Positions 9,324 through 22,467 of a stretch of DNA of 64,000 nt are shown in pieces. A program made the position numbers and the translations under genes. This DNA is from Poecilobothrus nobilitatus (lineage: Eukaryota > Arthropoda > Insecta > Diptera > Dolichopodidae): positions 45,648,496 to 45,712,495 of the forward strand of contig OX352774.1 of assembly GCA_947095535.1 (NCBI GenBank), in the 5' to 3' direction. A model generated the notes under the pieces. The model saw nothing but the letters and a program-made list of their open reading frames with translations. It did no database searches and was not told the origin of the DNA. Within the stretch, counting starts at the first letter, position 1. The number at the start of each line of letters is the position of its first letter.

Positions 9324-12300
9324 GTCACTTCACCGTGATAGTGATTATTCGTACTAAAATGTATTTAAAATTTCTTTACACAAAAAAAAATACTTAAATA
9401 TCAAAATATATTTTTTGTTATAACTCATTATCAAAGAGAGCCTCAGAGCAACAAAAAATACTAGAGATCTATTAAAGAAATATTAAGCAGCGCTTTTACA
9501 ACAGTACTATTAGAGAAATATTAAGCAGTATTTCTGATTATCGGAAATAATCGTTTAAAAATATGAGTAATTCATTTTTTGTATGGATATTTCCCTTAGA
9601 TTTAATCAAAACCCATTAAAATACTTCCCGTTTAAGTATTGTTCTCTGTTATATTGTGTAAGTTTAAATAAAAAATTGAACAATTATTCCATTAATTGGT
9701 ATTGATATGTATGTGTATGTATGTATTTTTTTTACACTATACACTATACAATTAAGTAAAAATTTCGCATTAATATCATTTATTGATGTCAGCGAAATAT
9801 TAATAAATGTTAATAACATAAACATTAATGACATATTAATAAATTTCGGCGAAAAAAATAAATAACAAATTTTTTGACATTTGAAAACTTTTCTTTATAA
9901 TTTTGCGATATGTCGTTTGAGATTCGTCATGCGGTTTTTTATTTTCAAAAATTTCAAATAAAAACAGTAGAGCTAATAAAAAATTGAGTACATTTGAAAA
10001 TGATTGTAAGAAATAAATTATTTAACGTAAATATTTATATAAAGAAAAAATCAGTGTTATATATATATGTGATATAAAAAAGAAATAAACCGTAAAGTAT
10101 ACTAAGGGTTTGTTTCTTGATTTTCTACTATAAATGTCAAACTACTATAATTATATTAACTTACCGTTTCTCAAAAACTAAATATATATGTCGTAATAGT
10201 TATATTATGAAGATATCATCCTGAACACTTTAATATGATATAGGTTGCTCTACGTTTGCTATCTTTATTAATATTTATTAAGAGAAATTTTAAAATTTTT
10301 TAAGTTTTATGGAAGGTTTTACAATTATTAAAGTATAGTTTCATGACGTTTAAGTACGTAGCTAAAGAAAGATAAAATGTTGATTAACTTTTAACTTTGA
10401 CGTTTCCAGTGCAATCTGAAATGTCATATGTATTGTTTATCGACTTATATGGCATATGGCATTTTATCGACTTAATATTTCATTTTCATATTATTGTTTA
10501 ATATTCTCATATTATATTTTATGTTGTTCTGTTTTTTCAAATTAAACTATAAAGTTAATAAATATATTTCACAAAGAAATTGCTTAAATTGCCTTTTTTC
10601 CTCAAATTCACTTCGTGAACCCACCAATTAACGTCTTTTATTTTCAGGTGCATTTCTTGATAAATACGTAGCTACAATATTAACTACATAGTTACAATAT
10701 TAACAAAAACACCACAAAAACTATACAAAATCATGCATTCTTTTATTATATAAAAAAAACATTAAGTATTTAAAAAAAAAATCATTTTTTTAGAATACAC
10801 AATCTTCATAAACAAAACAAATGCCATTTTTTACTGTTCTAAATGTTTTCATTGTGACAGTTATACATGTTATTGTGTACATGACGTAAATCGGCGTAAA
10901 AATACTTTGATTATTTGCTGAACTATTAATTAAATACAACATGTAAAAATTAAACACTTATTTATATATGTCTAAAAAAAAAAATTAAAAAAAAAAAGGA
11001 ATTTAGAAATAACAATAATTTATTTTTTAATAAAAAAAATTAAGCATCAGTTAATCGTACGATATAACAACTTGTATCAGAATCCCATAATTTTTTACAA
11101 AACATAATGATATTTTACAATTATTTATTTCAATGTTTTTGTCAATTTAAATTTGCCAGTAATTAAATTGGTAATTTTCAAAATTTATTTCAATATTGAA
11201 AAAATAAAAATGCTCTTAAAAGTCATTAATAGAATTTTTAACTTTTGATATAAAAATATATTTAAACAAACACAATTTATATATTTATTTTCATTTTTGA
11301 TCTGATCTTACACAACTTATAATACAAAGTTTAATAACAATATTAAAAAAAAAAAAAAAAACATTTAACCTCCTTACAGACACTGTGATTTGATTTCTCA
11401 ATAAAATTTACTTTAAAATGACCATTTTTATGACCATTTCTCCCATAAACATCCTTAACATTTTTTAAAAACATTTCCATGAATGAATTTACTTCTCAAT
11501 TACTTGTACAGCACTGTTCAAAAGAAAAAAAAAAGGAGACAAAAAACAGACCTCTTCATAATTGTTTCATTTTTAGCCCCTATGAATGTTTTCTAGGATT
11601 TTTGTATGTATGTATATGCGTTGGTTTTTAAATTTTTTGTTTTTTAAAAAATTTTTAAGATATTTTTTTTGAATTAAACCTGTCTTTTCAACTCATCCTG
11701 AAATAATTTTCCTTTTATATATTTTAATAGAAATTTTTTTTTTTTCATTTCTTTGTTGTTGGTGTATCTTTGGTATAATGATGAGGGTTGTAATGATGTA
11801 AATTTTTGTTATTTTTTTATTTTTTTTTTTTTTGTTTCGTTTAAATACGTTGTCCTTCAACGATTTTTAAGGAACATAAAAAGAAAAATTATTTAATAAT
11901 ATTATAAATTTTTTTTTTTTTTTGTTTTTTTTTGTTTTTTTTTTATGATTTAATATAAGAGGCATAAATGCCATATTGTAAGGTATACAAAGAAAAGGTA
12001 ATGGAAAATATTAAAATTTTATTTTTTTAAGTTGTGTTATAAAAAAGAATTATGGAGTGAATTGTGGTGAATTTTTAGAGGGCATAATAAAGAGTCTTTA
12101 GTGAATTTTTGGTTTAATATATATATATTTTTTTTTTTCCTTTTTTTTTTTTTTGTTGTATAAAATGTAAAAATGATCAAAAATTATATTAAAATTATGT
12201 TTTTAAAAGGGACTCTAATGGTTAAAAAAAAAATAAAAATTGAATGAATTTTATACAGAACATTTTTTTTTTTCTACTTTTCTTTTTGAATTTTGTGGTT

Positions 12301-13829
12301 ATAAAAGAAAAGAAAAGGTTCGATATAGCGTTCGTCCGAAGTTATAATGAATTCTTTTTTCCTCTAAAATATTTAATAAAATGATCGTCTAAAGAATTGT
12401 TTTTGTAATTTTTATTGTTTTATTTTGTTGGTTTGAAATATAGATGATGGTAGTTTTCATTATTTTTTTTTTTTTCATATTATATGCCAAAAAAATATGA
12501 TAATTAATTGTAGGGAGAGAATAAGAGAGAGGGAAATAGAGAGAAATTGTGGTTCTACTCCTACAAACAAAAAATGGAAGAAAATATTTTAAAAAACTTA
12601 TACAGGCTGTCTTAAAAAATATTTAAAAAGTACATTATATGTGTTTGTATCTAACTTGAAGAGAGTGTATTATATTCACACTAACATATTTTCAAAGGCG
12701 CTTCATTTCAAACATTTTATGAGGTTAAATATTACGCATGTAGAACAATGAGTTACTCCCAATTTTAATCTTCATAGAAAAAAGTTTTCTAATCAAGGAT
12801 TTAAAACTTACGGACATGCCGCAATTATTTTTATTGATCTTTCCAATTTTTAAAGTTGACTTATAGACTTGGTGCTATAACTCAGCCTTTCTCAAACAAA
12901 AAATATGTAATATACTATGACATATTACACGATTTTTACAATACATCACTAGAGTTGAATGGAACTTGGACCTTCACTTATACGTTCTTAAGCTTGAAAT
13001 AATACATTTAATAAAACTTGAAATAATACATAAAAAGTACACTTTTTTCTCCTTATCATTTATGAATCTAAGATTTTGAACGAAACTTTTAAAAGAATTT
13101 TGGAAATCATTTTCCCAAAAATATTTACGTACTCAAAACTTTAATAAAGAAAATAAGTGAATAAAAGTTAACAAGAATAAGTTTATTTTATAGAGTACAT
13201 ATACCTACATATTATATATTATTTTTTTATGATTTTTTTTTTTTGTTTCATATATCAAAAAAAAAAATATGAAGAAAATTTTTTTTTTACCTTTAGTATC
13301 AGATAAATCTATAGGTCACTCCAAATGAAAAGAACCTTTAAATTTTTTTTCTTGAACATTTTATTAAAAGTTAAAGATATGACGAATAGAAAATATTACA
13401 TTGTGATAAAAAAAACGCTTTCCTTTTTTTATTTTTTTTGTAAAAATGCTTTTTGAAACTTTTTATCTTTTATCTTATATATTCTTAATACCCAAACAAA
13501 AATACAAAATATAAAAAAACCGAATTCTAAATAAGAAACAATATTAAAAAATTGCGTGTTTAATAATTAAAAAATTTTTAGAAATAATTTGCTTAAAAAT
13601 AATTAAAGCGATTTTAAAATAAAAGGTAAAAAATAAAATTTTTACTTTCACATATATTATATAGTTAGCTTGAGACAACATTTTAAGATATTATTGACGA
13701 ACTTTCAATAAATAACCTGATGCAAAATAATCACTGAAACGAGTTGTTACCACTGAACCACTGAACCAATTAATTCAATTTTTTTTTTTATTACATGGAA
13801 AAAAAAAATTGAAATAGTAAAATTTATTT
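9324..13829. other. Long AT-rich spacer with homopolymer tracts
   Basis: Contains many A and T runs (especially 10740-12500) and a (TATG)n-like tract near 9707-9727. AGAAATATTAAGCAG is directly repeated near 9476 and 9514. No exon-like frame, promoter or RNA gene can be supported. Confidence 0.5.
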
Positions 13830-15137
13830 AAACAAGGTAGAATGTAAACCAACGGTTTTTAAAAGCGCACATTTCCAAAACTCAATACAAATTGTTTAGA
13901 ATTGTGACTTCCACAAAAATTTGAAAATTTCATGTAATAAAAAAAAACTTGAAAATAGGAAATTTTTGAGATTTTGAGGGGCCGTAAGTCCGGAATCCTA
14001 TATAACTAAGAAAAGCTGTTAACACACGTAAAAATATATTATTGAAGCTTTAATTTTTATGTCTTGCCGAAGAAAAGTTTTTACAGGTGCCTAAGTTACA
14101 GGTGTCTAAAAATAGCAAATTTTCAATTTTTGAGGCGTAATAACTCTTAAAGAGGGGGCGTTACCAAAAAATTTTCTGAGGAAACTTATACTAATTCTAA
14201 AAGTTCTTTCTTGTCTCAAAATTTCAGGTTCCTATCTAAAGGGGTGCCGGAGTTATGAAAAAAGAAATTTCATGCAAAATGTGGTTTTCACATAACGGTA
14301 AATTTAAATCGTAAATTACATAATATTACATAATTTTGATATTGTTTTATATAGATAATAAAATTTTCGATCTTCTGCCGGTTTTAGATTGCAAAACTAT
14401 TACGCAGAGCCCGAGATATATACATCTGAAAATGGGGCTTTTTTATAATTTTGAAGAGCTGCAACTTTGGAACCCTTTACAATTAAAATAAACCTTTCAC
14501 ACACGTAAAAATATATTATTGTAGCTTTAATTTTTACATCTTGTAGAAGTAAAATGTGTGCAGGTTCCTAAGTTACAGGTGTTTAAAAATAGCAAATTTT
14601 CAATTTTTAAGCCCTAATAGCTCATAAACAGGGGGTGGTCCGAAAAAATTTTCTGAGGAAACTTATACTAATTCTAAAAGTTCTTTCTTGCCTCAAAATT
14701 TCAAGCTTGTATCTAGAAGCGTGCCGGAGTTATGAAAGTAGAAAAATCATGCAAAATTTGGTTTTCACATAACGGTAAATTTAAATACTAAATTTAAAAA
14801 AATTGTATAATTTTGATATTAATTTACAAAGATAAAAGAAATACCTGTCGAATGACGTTTTCAGATTGAAAAAATCTTAAGCAGAACATAAGATATATGC
14901 ATTTAAAAATAGGGCTTTTTCAAAGTTTGAGGGGGTGTAGCTCCGTAATGGGGGGGGCTACATGAAAAAGTTGTTCCACAAAATTATTTTTTTTATGAGA
15001 CCTACCTATGGTTAAAATTTTTTTTCTCTATCTTTAACGGTGTAGAAGTTTTGTAAACAGACGGACGGACGGACGTACGGACAGAGTGAAACTAATAAGC
15101 ACATTTTTTCAAAATTTTTTTGGAAATGTGCTAAAAA
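13830..15137 (-). mobile_element. DINE-1-like HINE, family B, near-complete copy B1
   Basis: In element orientation (minus strand) the 5' end lies at about 15137. The subterminal repeat TGGAAATGTGC at 15121-15131 (plus-strand sense) faces an inner copy GCACATTT at 15099-15106, giving a 5' hairpin. Next is a (CCGT)n tract (15057-15085), and then a core with two diverged units of about 500 bp repeated in tandem (compare 14040-14290 and 14515-14780). The 3' copy GCACATTTCCA is at 13867-13877, with a 3' hairpin AAACC/GGTTT at 13846-13858. The terminus reads CCTTGTTT at 13830 in element sense. No open frame. It is the longest family B copy in the window and the best reference for the fragments. 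Confidence 0.75.
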
Positions 15138-15221
15138 GATAAAAAGGACTCTATAGTTTAAACAAAATTATATATTCAAATATATTCTGATATGGAAATA
15201 CACATACTTAACAAAACTCCC

Positions 15222-15427
15222 TAAAACAAAACGAGGATCTATAATAAAACCCACAAGGCACTAGAAGAAGCAATCAACCGAACAATTCTTCTGGAGCTGA
15301 ATAAGATTAACTACATATCCTGCCAAAATGCCAGAACAAGAGCTATGAACCGAGTTCGATGGAAATGTCTAATAGGTCATATGTTCCATATTCTCCCAAG
15401 AAGAGTAAAAATAAAAAACTGATATAG
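15222..15427 (+). pseudogene. Unidentified coding remnant, possibly LINE ORF2 C-terminus
   Basis: One frame, opened by a preceding stop and closed by TGA near 15420, encodes about 63 residues of balanced composition (THKALEEAINRTILLELNKI, then ARTRAMNRVRWKCLIGHM). That composition is unlike the Phe/Ile/Asn-rich frames typical of this AT-rich DNA. The RAMNRVRWKCL pattern is loosely like C-terminal ends of some insect LINE proteins, but this is weak. It lies just upstream of a LOA/I-like fragment. No Met start is required. Confidence 0.35.
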
Positions 15428-16188
15428 GTAAAGATATACTAGTGATAAAACTGACAACTTAAACCTTTTTTTTTTAAAGAACATTAAATTCTGTATTTGG
15501 CGAGATTTTATATATACAATTTTTTTTTGTCTTTTATAAAGATGCAACTCTGGATTGTATTATTGTTTTATTTTTAATAAAAGCTTAAGTTTTTTAACCT
15601 TGATGGATAAAAAAAAACATTTTTATATGAAAAATGATAAAGTGTCATTAAGATTTTGGATCATCACATACAATAACCTATTAATTATGTTATCCCTCTG
15701 TTTACAGGCAAATTAAATAAAAGTATATGATTACGGCAAGTTAAATTTACTTTTTTACAAAAAAATTTTTTTTTTGTTTTTACATCAATCATTAATATGA
15801 CATATAAGTTCTAAAAATCTTGCACTAAAGAAAACAAAATATTATTTTATCAGAAAACCATTTTTGCACATGTTTAGTTTAAATTTGGTATAATAACTCC
15901 TGGGCATGTCTAGACTATTACTGATTTATTTTCAAGATTTATTATGAGTTCAAATACTGAATTCTAATACATTATAAAATTCTTAAATATTATTAATTAA
16001 TGAAAAGTCATTATTTATCTGTAAAAATTAAAATATTTTTATGGAAATTTAAATGGAAAATTTAAAACATTGCTAAAAATTTTTCATATATTTTAATAAA
16101 TTCAGAAGTTCTTCTCAAAATCGGAAATTATGCCAATTCTAAGAATCCTTGACTGTATAGAAGCGTTTTAACTGTAAAATAAGTAGGC

Positions 16189-16804
16189 ATACTGTCAGAT
16201 AGTCAGGCGGCATTAAAATTCCTAGAATTAAAATCTACAACCTCAAAGACTGTATTAAACTGCCGTAAATTTCTTAACGAAATGGCCAGACAGTTAAACA
16301 TTCAGCTTTGCTGGGTACGAGGTCATCGAGGCATTTCGGGAAATGAAAAAGCTGATGAACTCGCAAGATTTGGCACAACTTTACAGGTCCTTCCGGATAA
16401 AGCAAGACTAGAAGTACCTCTATCCACAAGCAAAATGTTATTTTGAAAGAAAATAACGGATAATATTGAAAATTAGAAATGGTTAAACTCAAAGTCACGT
16501 GCAGCGTCACAAAACTGATATGGCCTAAAACCGATTTAAGACGATATAATGATCTGCTTTCTCTTAAAAGGACAGTTGTTGGAATAACAATGGGTATAAT
16601 CATCGGTCACTGTTTAATAGGGAAGCATGCTAAAAGACTTGGCTTATCTGCAAAATACTTCTGTAGAGCCTGCAAAAATGAAGAAGAGGAAAAAACGAAA
16701 AATTGGTTTTAATGAGTGAAATAGAAAAGTTTCTATGTGGTATCACAATGGACCAAATACGGTTTAAAAGTGCTTTTCCGGCAGTCACTTTAACCTAACC
16801 TAAC
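16189..16804 (+). pseudogene. LOA/I-like LINE, RNase H and C-terminal region
   Basis: The frame at 16189-16446 encodes ILSDSQAALKFLELKSTTSK, containing the RNase H Asp, and then WVRGHRGISGNEKADELARF, the His/Asp block (GHxGxxGNExAD) of LINE-encoded RNase H. After a frameshift, 16479-16712 continues with IGHCLIGKHAKRLGLSAKYF and CRACKNEEEE, matching the C-terminal Cys-rich region that usually follows RNase H in these elements. The 3' end reads TTTAACCTAACCTAACCTAA. CTAATACATT occurs at 15964-15973 and 16805-16814 and might be a target-site duplication, but the 215 bp before 16189 do not look like LINE sequence. Inactive. Confidence 0.72.
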
Positions 16805-16810
16805 CTAATA
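16791..16810 (+). repeat. (CCTAA)3 terminal tract of the LINE
   Basis: TAACCTAACCTAACCTAATA holds three CCTAA units, the complement of the arthropod TTAGG telomere motif. Because it sits exactly at the end of the LINE fragment, it is most simply the element's 3' tail. Confidence 0.6.
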
Positions 16811-17665
16811 CATTCAAAAAAAGATTGTCTATAACACAATTGATTTTTCGATTTTCAAGTATGCTTAATAAGGACAAAAGATTTAAATTTAAGTTAAATT
16901 AATTTTCCAAAAAGACATAATATAAAAAAAGTTATTTATTTCAATATGTCAGTTAAGACCAGCAAACAAATAATTGTATTATGGTGTTGCTTACAAAAAA
17001 CTAAAATACACAGTTATTTAACCTAACATATTATTGGATGGATATCCTATTCTAATGAAAATCAAAAATCTCATTAAATAGTGCTCATTGCATTCAAAGA
17101 AATTCTTATTTTTAAAACTTAATTTTCATTTCAATTTTTAATCTTCGAAATAAAGAAAGATTCTCTTTGTTTAGGAATCAGCTGTTTTTTTTTGTGTCAG
17201 GGTATTATCTATAGCCCAAAAAATTCTTTAGTTTTTGAAAAATGGTTTTTAATAACAATTTTTTAATAATAAAAGCATTTGTATTATTTTCTTCACAAAG
17301 TATAAATAGCGACTAACATTGCAATACAACAACTGGATATTTAATTTTTACTTTTATTATTGGATTTGTTCAATCTATTCTTTCTACTGTTTTAAAAGGC
17401 ATTTTTGAAATTGAAATGAATGCATTTATATTAAGTGAATATACATATATACCTTTAAACGTGCCTTTTACACAAAACGAAAAATATTCACAAAAGTAGA
17501 AAAAAAAAATGCACTTCTATACGTTGTTTTCATTCAGATTATTGAAATTAAAAAGTATATGTTCTCTATTATTTATGAATTTTAATTAAATGAATCTATG
17601 AAAAAGATAGATTTTTAACACGAGGACTAAGATCAAAATTAGAAGAAATTCTTAAAAACAAAACT
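16811..17665. other. AT-rich spacer, nothing recognised
   Basis: No coding-like frame or repeat family was recognised between the two LOA/I-like insertions. Confidence 0.45.
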
Positions 17666-18786
17666 ATCTATTATAAACAAAGAAAATGGGCACTGGCGCA
17701 AAAAACCTTATGAAGATAGCAGTACTCTAAGTTCGACAGCTTGTGATCTGCCAGATTCCACAGACTACACTATTCCAAGTTTGAAAATTGTTAAGAATTT
17801 CAAAGTAAAGATTCCATCAAGAAAAGAATGGAGGCAAGGAAACCCTTTGGATGAAGTAGACATCGCACTCTTCACTGATGGGTGAAAAATAGACTGCGGC
17901 GTCAGTGCTGGTGTCTATTCAGAAAAACTCAAAATAGAACATGCTTTCAGACTTCCCAATAAATCCAGTGCATTTCAAGGTAAAATGCTAGGAATCTGGA
18001 AAGCTTGCCAAATACTTAGGAGCAATACTTCTCTGAGGGGAAGCATTGCCATTGTCACTGATAGCCAAGCAGCAATCGCGGCGCCGAACTCTGCTTTGAT
18101 AACATCCAAGCCTGTCAGAAAATGTTCTGACGAGCTTAAGAATCACAGGAAATTAACATGCTGATGAATCACACGAATGAACATGCTGATGAATTAGCAA
18201 GGAGGGGTTCCAATCTGAATGCTTCACTGGAAGAACAGGTGGATCTACCACTTAACAGCGTTAAAAGGGATATCTTTCTACACTTTTATCCCTAGCGAAA
18301 AAAAGGTGGAAATAATTAACGTCATGCCGTACGACCAAGAAAATGTGGCTGACGTACGACAACAAAAGAACGGACAACCTATTGAAGCTATCTCGGCGAG
18401 ACATAGCCAGAGCAATAGGTATGTTCACGAGGCACTGGTCAATTGGCGAACATGCGGCCAGATTAGGCATTCCATTCAACACATCATGCCGCAGTTGTGG
18501 TGAACAGAATGAGAAAGAAACCATTATACACTTCACGTGTAAATGCCCAGCGCTGGCCAGGGCCAGAAGAGCAGCTCTGGGTAGCCATGAATTTAACGAT
18601 CTTAGCGATCTAGCGTCTAAAGGTTCCTAAATGCCGCGAAATGGATCTGAAATGAAATCCGTTATAGCCTAAACATAAGCCTTGTGGTCACGAAAGTGGT
18701 AGCAAAACGTTGCTAATGCGCTAATTGTGGTTTTGTCACGGTGGACAGGACCAGCCACGTAAACCAACCAACCAATCTATTATAAA
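17666..18786 (+). mobile_element. 5'-truncated LOA/I-like LINE with 12-bp target-site duplication
   Basis: ATCTATTATAAA at 17666-17677 and 18775-18786 brackets the insertion 17678-18774. The translation starts in the linker before RNase H (FKVKIPSRKEWRQGNPLDEV). It continues with DIALFTDG, where a stop follows in place of the usual Ser, then AGVYSEKLKIEHAFRLPNK, MLGIWKACQIL and VTDSQAAI. After a small deletion it resumes with EHADELARRG. The last frame, 18343-18630, holds RLGIPFNTSCRSCGEQNEKE and IIHFTCKCPAL, a C-x2-C-x10-H-x4-C motif. The tail is ACCAACCAACCAA. Stops and frameshifts make it inactive. The copy at 63172 belongs to the same family. Confidence 0.82.
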
Positions 18787-19140
18787 AAAATATTCAACGA
18801 CACTGTTCAATATTCACATAGAAGATGTTCCACATCTTAGCAATATTTTAGAGATTTGCACTTTATCTTGAACCGAATATATGTTAATTATAGATATTAT
18901 ACAGAAATCTCGTAGGAAAAATTAATGTTTTACAACAGGATTCTTCCTCCAACAGGATTTGTCAGGATTTTTAGCATTATAAAAAATACACTAATTCCAC
19001 AGCATCTTTTAAATTAACTGCAAGGCTTAAATGTCAATCGCAGAATTGGGTCGAATTAATTTATTTTGCAAAAATTAGATATCTTTGAGTTTTCGATGTG
19101 TGAAACTCTTAGTCTGTTTGCTTTTATTCCAATCATTTAT
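18787..19140 (-). pseudogene. Older Jockey-like LINE fragment interrupted by the LOA insertion
   Basis: ATGTTCCACATCTTAGCA near 18829 is identical to sequence at about 41801-41818, which encodes the C-terminal AKMWN block on the minus strand. AGAATTGGGTC near 19044 matches the copy at 42348. The two anchors are in the same order and orientation but closer together, so this is an internally deleted relative of the fragment at 41790-42430. Confidence 0.5.
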
Positions 19141-19317
19141 TTTAGTCATCCTAAATTGTAATATTGAGAATCAAATTTGAACAAAATAAATAATAAAAAT
19201 TATAATCCAGTATTGGCACGTAAAATGTTATTGGCTGACCCCAATTAAACATATGTTTGACAATTTGATCAAATTAATGAAATGATTTAAAAAAACGCTA
19301 AAAAAATTCAATATTGG

Positions 19318-19806
19318 TTCATTTCTAAGGAAACTTATACTAATTCTAAAAGTTCTTTCTTGTCTCAAAATTTCAGGTTCCTATCTAAAGGCGTGCCGGA
19401 GTTATGAAAAAATAAATTTCATGCAAAATATGGTTTTCACATAACGGTAAATTTAAATACTAAATTTAAAAAAATTGTATAATTTTCATATTAATTTGCA
19501 AAGTTAAAAAAATACCTGTCGAATGACGTTTTCAGATTGAAAAAATGTTGGACATAACATAAGATTTATTCATTTAAAAATAAGACTTTTTCAAAGTTTG
19601 AGGGGCTGTAGCTCCGTAATGGATTGGGCTACATGAAAAAGTTGTTCCACAAAATTATTTTTTTTATGAGACCTACCCACGGTTAAAATTGTTTTTCTCT
19701 ATCTTTAACGGTGTAGAAGTTTTGTAAACAGACGGACGGACGGACGGATAGAGTGAAACTAATAAGCACATTTTTACAAAAATTTTTTGGAAATGTGCTA
19801 AAAATG
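19318..19806 (-). mobile_element. HINE family B fragment B2 (5' half)
   Basis: Matches B1 closely: CTTATACTAATTCTAAAAGT, TTTTCACATAACGGTAAATT, a short (GACG)n tract near 19732-19746, and the terminal TTGGAAATGTGCTAAAAA at about 19787-19804. In element sense the 3' half and 3' hairpin are missing, so it is truncated at 19318. Confidence 0.7.
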
Positions 19807-20100
19807 TTAAGCAGAATCTGAAATATTCACATTTAAAGACAGGGCTTTTTTGAACTTTGTGTAATGTATGACTGCAGCTCCGTAGCGGGTTGGACTACAA
19901 ACACAAGTTGTTCTACAAGATTCATTTTCTTAAGAACTATATACCATAAACCTTCCATAGAACTATCTACGGTTATAATTTCATTGTTCTATCTTAAAGG
20001 ATCTAGAAGTTTTCTAAATGGACGTAGGGACGAACGGCCAGATAAAATGAGTGAAACTAACAAAATAAATTTTTCAATTTATTTTTTTTTGAAAAACCAA
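19807..20100 (-). mobile_element. Diverged family B fragment abutting B2
   Basis: Shares the B core order (AAGCAGAATCTGAAATATTC, CAGCTCCGTAGCGGGTTGGA, then a TAGGGACGAACGGCC degenerate microsatellite and AGTGAAACTAA) but is clearly more diverged than B2. It starts where B2 ends, giving a head-to-tail pair of truncated copies. The open frame at 19864-20118 is a shadow of this repeat. Confidence 0.55.
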
Positions 20101-21289
20101 TTTGTTTTAATCGCATAAAATGAATTTTATTCAAAAAAAAAATTTTTTTTGTTAATCTTAAAAGAGATTATTTCAAAAAACAAGTAAAAAAAGATATTCG
20201 TTTTTTTTTTAAATATTACATCGCATCTGTTTCATGCGAAACAGCAGCCCTCGTATTAAAACAAAAAAACAATTCAATATGAACAAATAAATTAATAAAT
20301 GGGTATATGAAAATAAATAAATGTTCATTATTTAAAAAAAAAAAAAATTAAATTCCTTTATATTTTAATAGATAATCAACATGTACAGGTATACATTAAT
20401 ATAACATTTAATTTAAAATTTTAAATTGTAATTTAATTAAATTTAAAAATATATATTTTTTTTATGTTCTATTATATAAATCTAGCCACATATATAATAT
20501 ACACAATTTATCTACATATGTAATGATATTTAATTTTAAAAATTTATGTAATGAAATATGAATTTTTGCTTTTTATTAGATTTCTTAAATTTGATATAAA
20601 TTTTTATCTTAAGTATTATAAAACCTCTGCCAATACTTATTATTAACTAAGATAATCTAATCCTATCATCCTTTTTATACATTTCATATATACATTTTTA
20701 TTTTAAAGTTTAATTAAAAAATATATTTACATTTAATAAAATAATACATATATTATGTCTCTATATACATAATATACAAAATATATATGTGTACATAATA
20801 TTATATAAAATTTAAATCAAAAGTATTAATTATTAAATAAAATATTTATGTTTTAAACAAAGGTAAACGCAACAGGCTTCTAAATTACATATTTAATATT
20901 ATATTTATTTTTACAATAAATTAGATTGCAGTCCCATTGACTTTTCATTTTTTTTTTCAAAATAAACGAAATTATGTATCATGAAAATAGAATTTTGTAA
21001 AATGGAAAAAAAAAAATACTGGTATTAGGAATTAGAACTTCTGATGATTAAACAATAACTTTGAATTTTAAACTACCGCTTTTAAAATTTCCCTACTTTA
21101 GATTCACGAATTATTAAAAAAATTTTTTTCAATCTTTTATTATATAAAGAAAAAATAATTTTTCTAATTTTACAACAATTTTCACGCATATTTTCCCATT
21201 TTTTGCTAAGTTAAAACTTTTCTAATAGAAATTTGTTTCTTGATTTTCAATAATTTGAGAAGAATATATATGAGAGCTAAAGAACGTGA
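20101..21289. other. AT-rich spacer, nothing recognised
   Basis: Strongly AT-rich with TA-rich tracts. No coding-like frame or repeat boundary was seen. Confidence 0.5.
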
Positions 21290-21750
21290 AGGTGCTGGGC
21301 TTACCTTCAAACTTTTTTCAATTTTTGACGATTCGGAACAGTTTATTTCTAGTTGGAAATCTGAAGCTTTGTGATGTCGGCCATTATTTCATCACTTCAA
21401 CGAAAGTCCAACCGTTCTCGATGTTTTATACCATAAGATTTGCAATCAAAGATTTTCTAGTTCGTCCACAGCTCACAGAATTTGACATAATTTTTCTACT
21501 CCAAACTCCAAATTCCTTCGATTCACACGATTCTGATGGGACTATAAATGCGACGAAAAATTTTACTCTTAAAAATACTTAATGCCTCCTCATATGTTAT
21601 TTTTAGAAAATTTCACGTTTCTGATCCATACATCAGAACTAGAAGTATTTTGTATTTTGTACTGTTGTACTTTAGAATCTCAATGTCGGATTGTGGAACC
21701 GAGTGGTTTCTGTAAACTGAAGTAGTAGATTTATTCTTACCTTATTTCTA
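21290..21750 (-). pseudogene. Degenerate LINE reverse transcriptase C-terminus
   Basis: On the minus strand, 21633-21614 encodes MYGSETW, the conserved LxYGSETW block that follows the thumb in a class of insect non-LTR reverse transcriptases (RTE/CR1-like). It is preceded by a YNSTKYKILLVL-like stretch. It is followed, with frameshifts, by EEALSIFKSKIFRRIYSPIR, matching the usual FERKxLRKIYGPI segment. The plus-strand open frame at 21286-21582 is a shadow. Several stops make it a dead copy; the clade is uncertain. Confidence 0.6.
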
Positions 21751-22467
21751 CGCCTATGTTCTTATTTATTTCGAGATAGATAAAGTTCTTAACTATTTCA
21801 AAATTATATAGTTTCCAACGGTGATGTTTTGACCAATTTAGTAGCCTATTTATTTATTGACAACATGTATTTTCTTTTGCTCTCATTCACGCAAAAACTC
21901 ATCATCCGTGCTTCTTCTTCAATCTGTTAGATTAGCTTCGTGAAGAACATTTATATGACTTTTATATTGATAATTAAATTTTCAATTGCCAGACCAAAAT
22001 TTCAGCTTGTGCAGTATTAAATATAAATTGTAAATCACCAAATCATTTTAACATAATATTTTGAAAATTTTTTTATTTGGATATGGTCCAACCAACTGCA
22101 AATCATTAACATATTTATTCATATTTCAATCCCTGCATATTTATTTATTTTTTTTTTTTTATTAAATCAAATTAGATTAATTTTTATTTTTATGAATACT
22201 CTTTTAAATTTTTATTTTATGTTAGATATTATTATAAATGTAATTTAAAAAAGCTTTTTTTTGAAATTTTATAAAAATTAATCGAAGCATAAATTTTATT
22301 TATATAAATATTAATTATTTTAACATATTTATAAATTTTTATTTGATAAAACCATTAATAAATTTTATTTATTTTATTTTTTTATATTCCTAAATTTTAT
22401 AATACATAAATTGTTGAACCAAGAACCAAGATAGAAATAATTTTCTATATAAAATGTAAATCTTTTC
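21751..22467. other. AT-rich spacer, nothing recognised
   Basis: May include further decayed LINE sequence near its left edge (TTTCGAGATAGATAAAGTTC at 21768), but nothing is clear enough to annotate. Confidence 0.4.

Noticed and set aside
16793..16810. Genuine interstitial telomere or chromosome end
   Set aside because: There are only three CCTAA units and they sit at the LINE 3' terminus.
21286..21582. 98-codon plus-strand open frame
   Set aside because: The minus strand carries recognisable reverse transcriptase blocks (MYGSETW, FRRIYSPIR), so the plus frame is a shadow.
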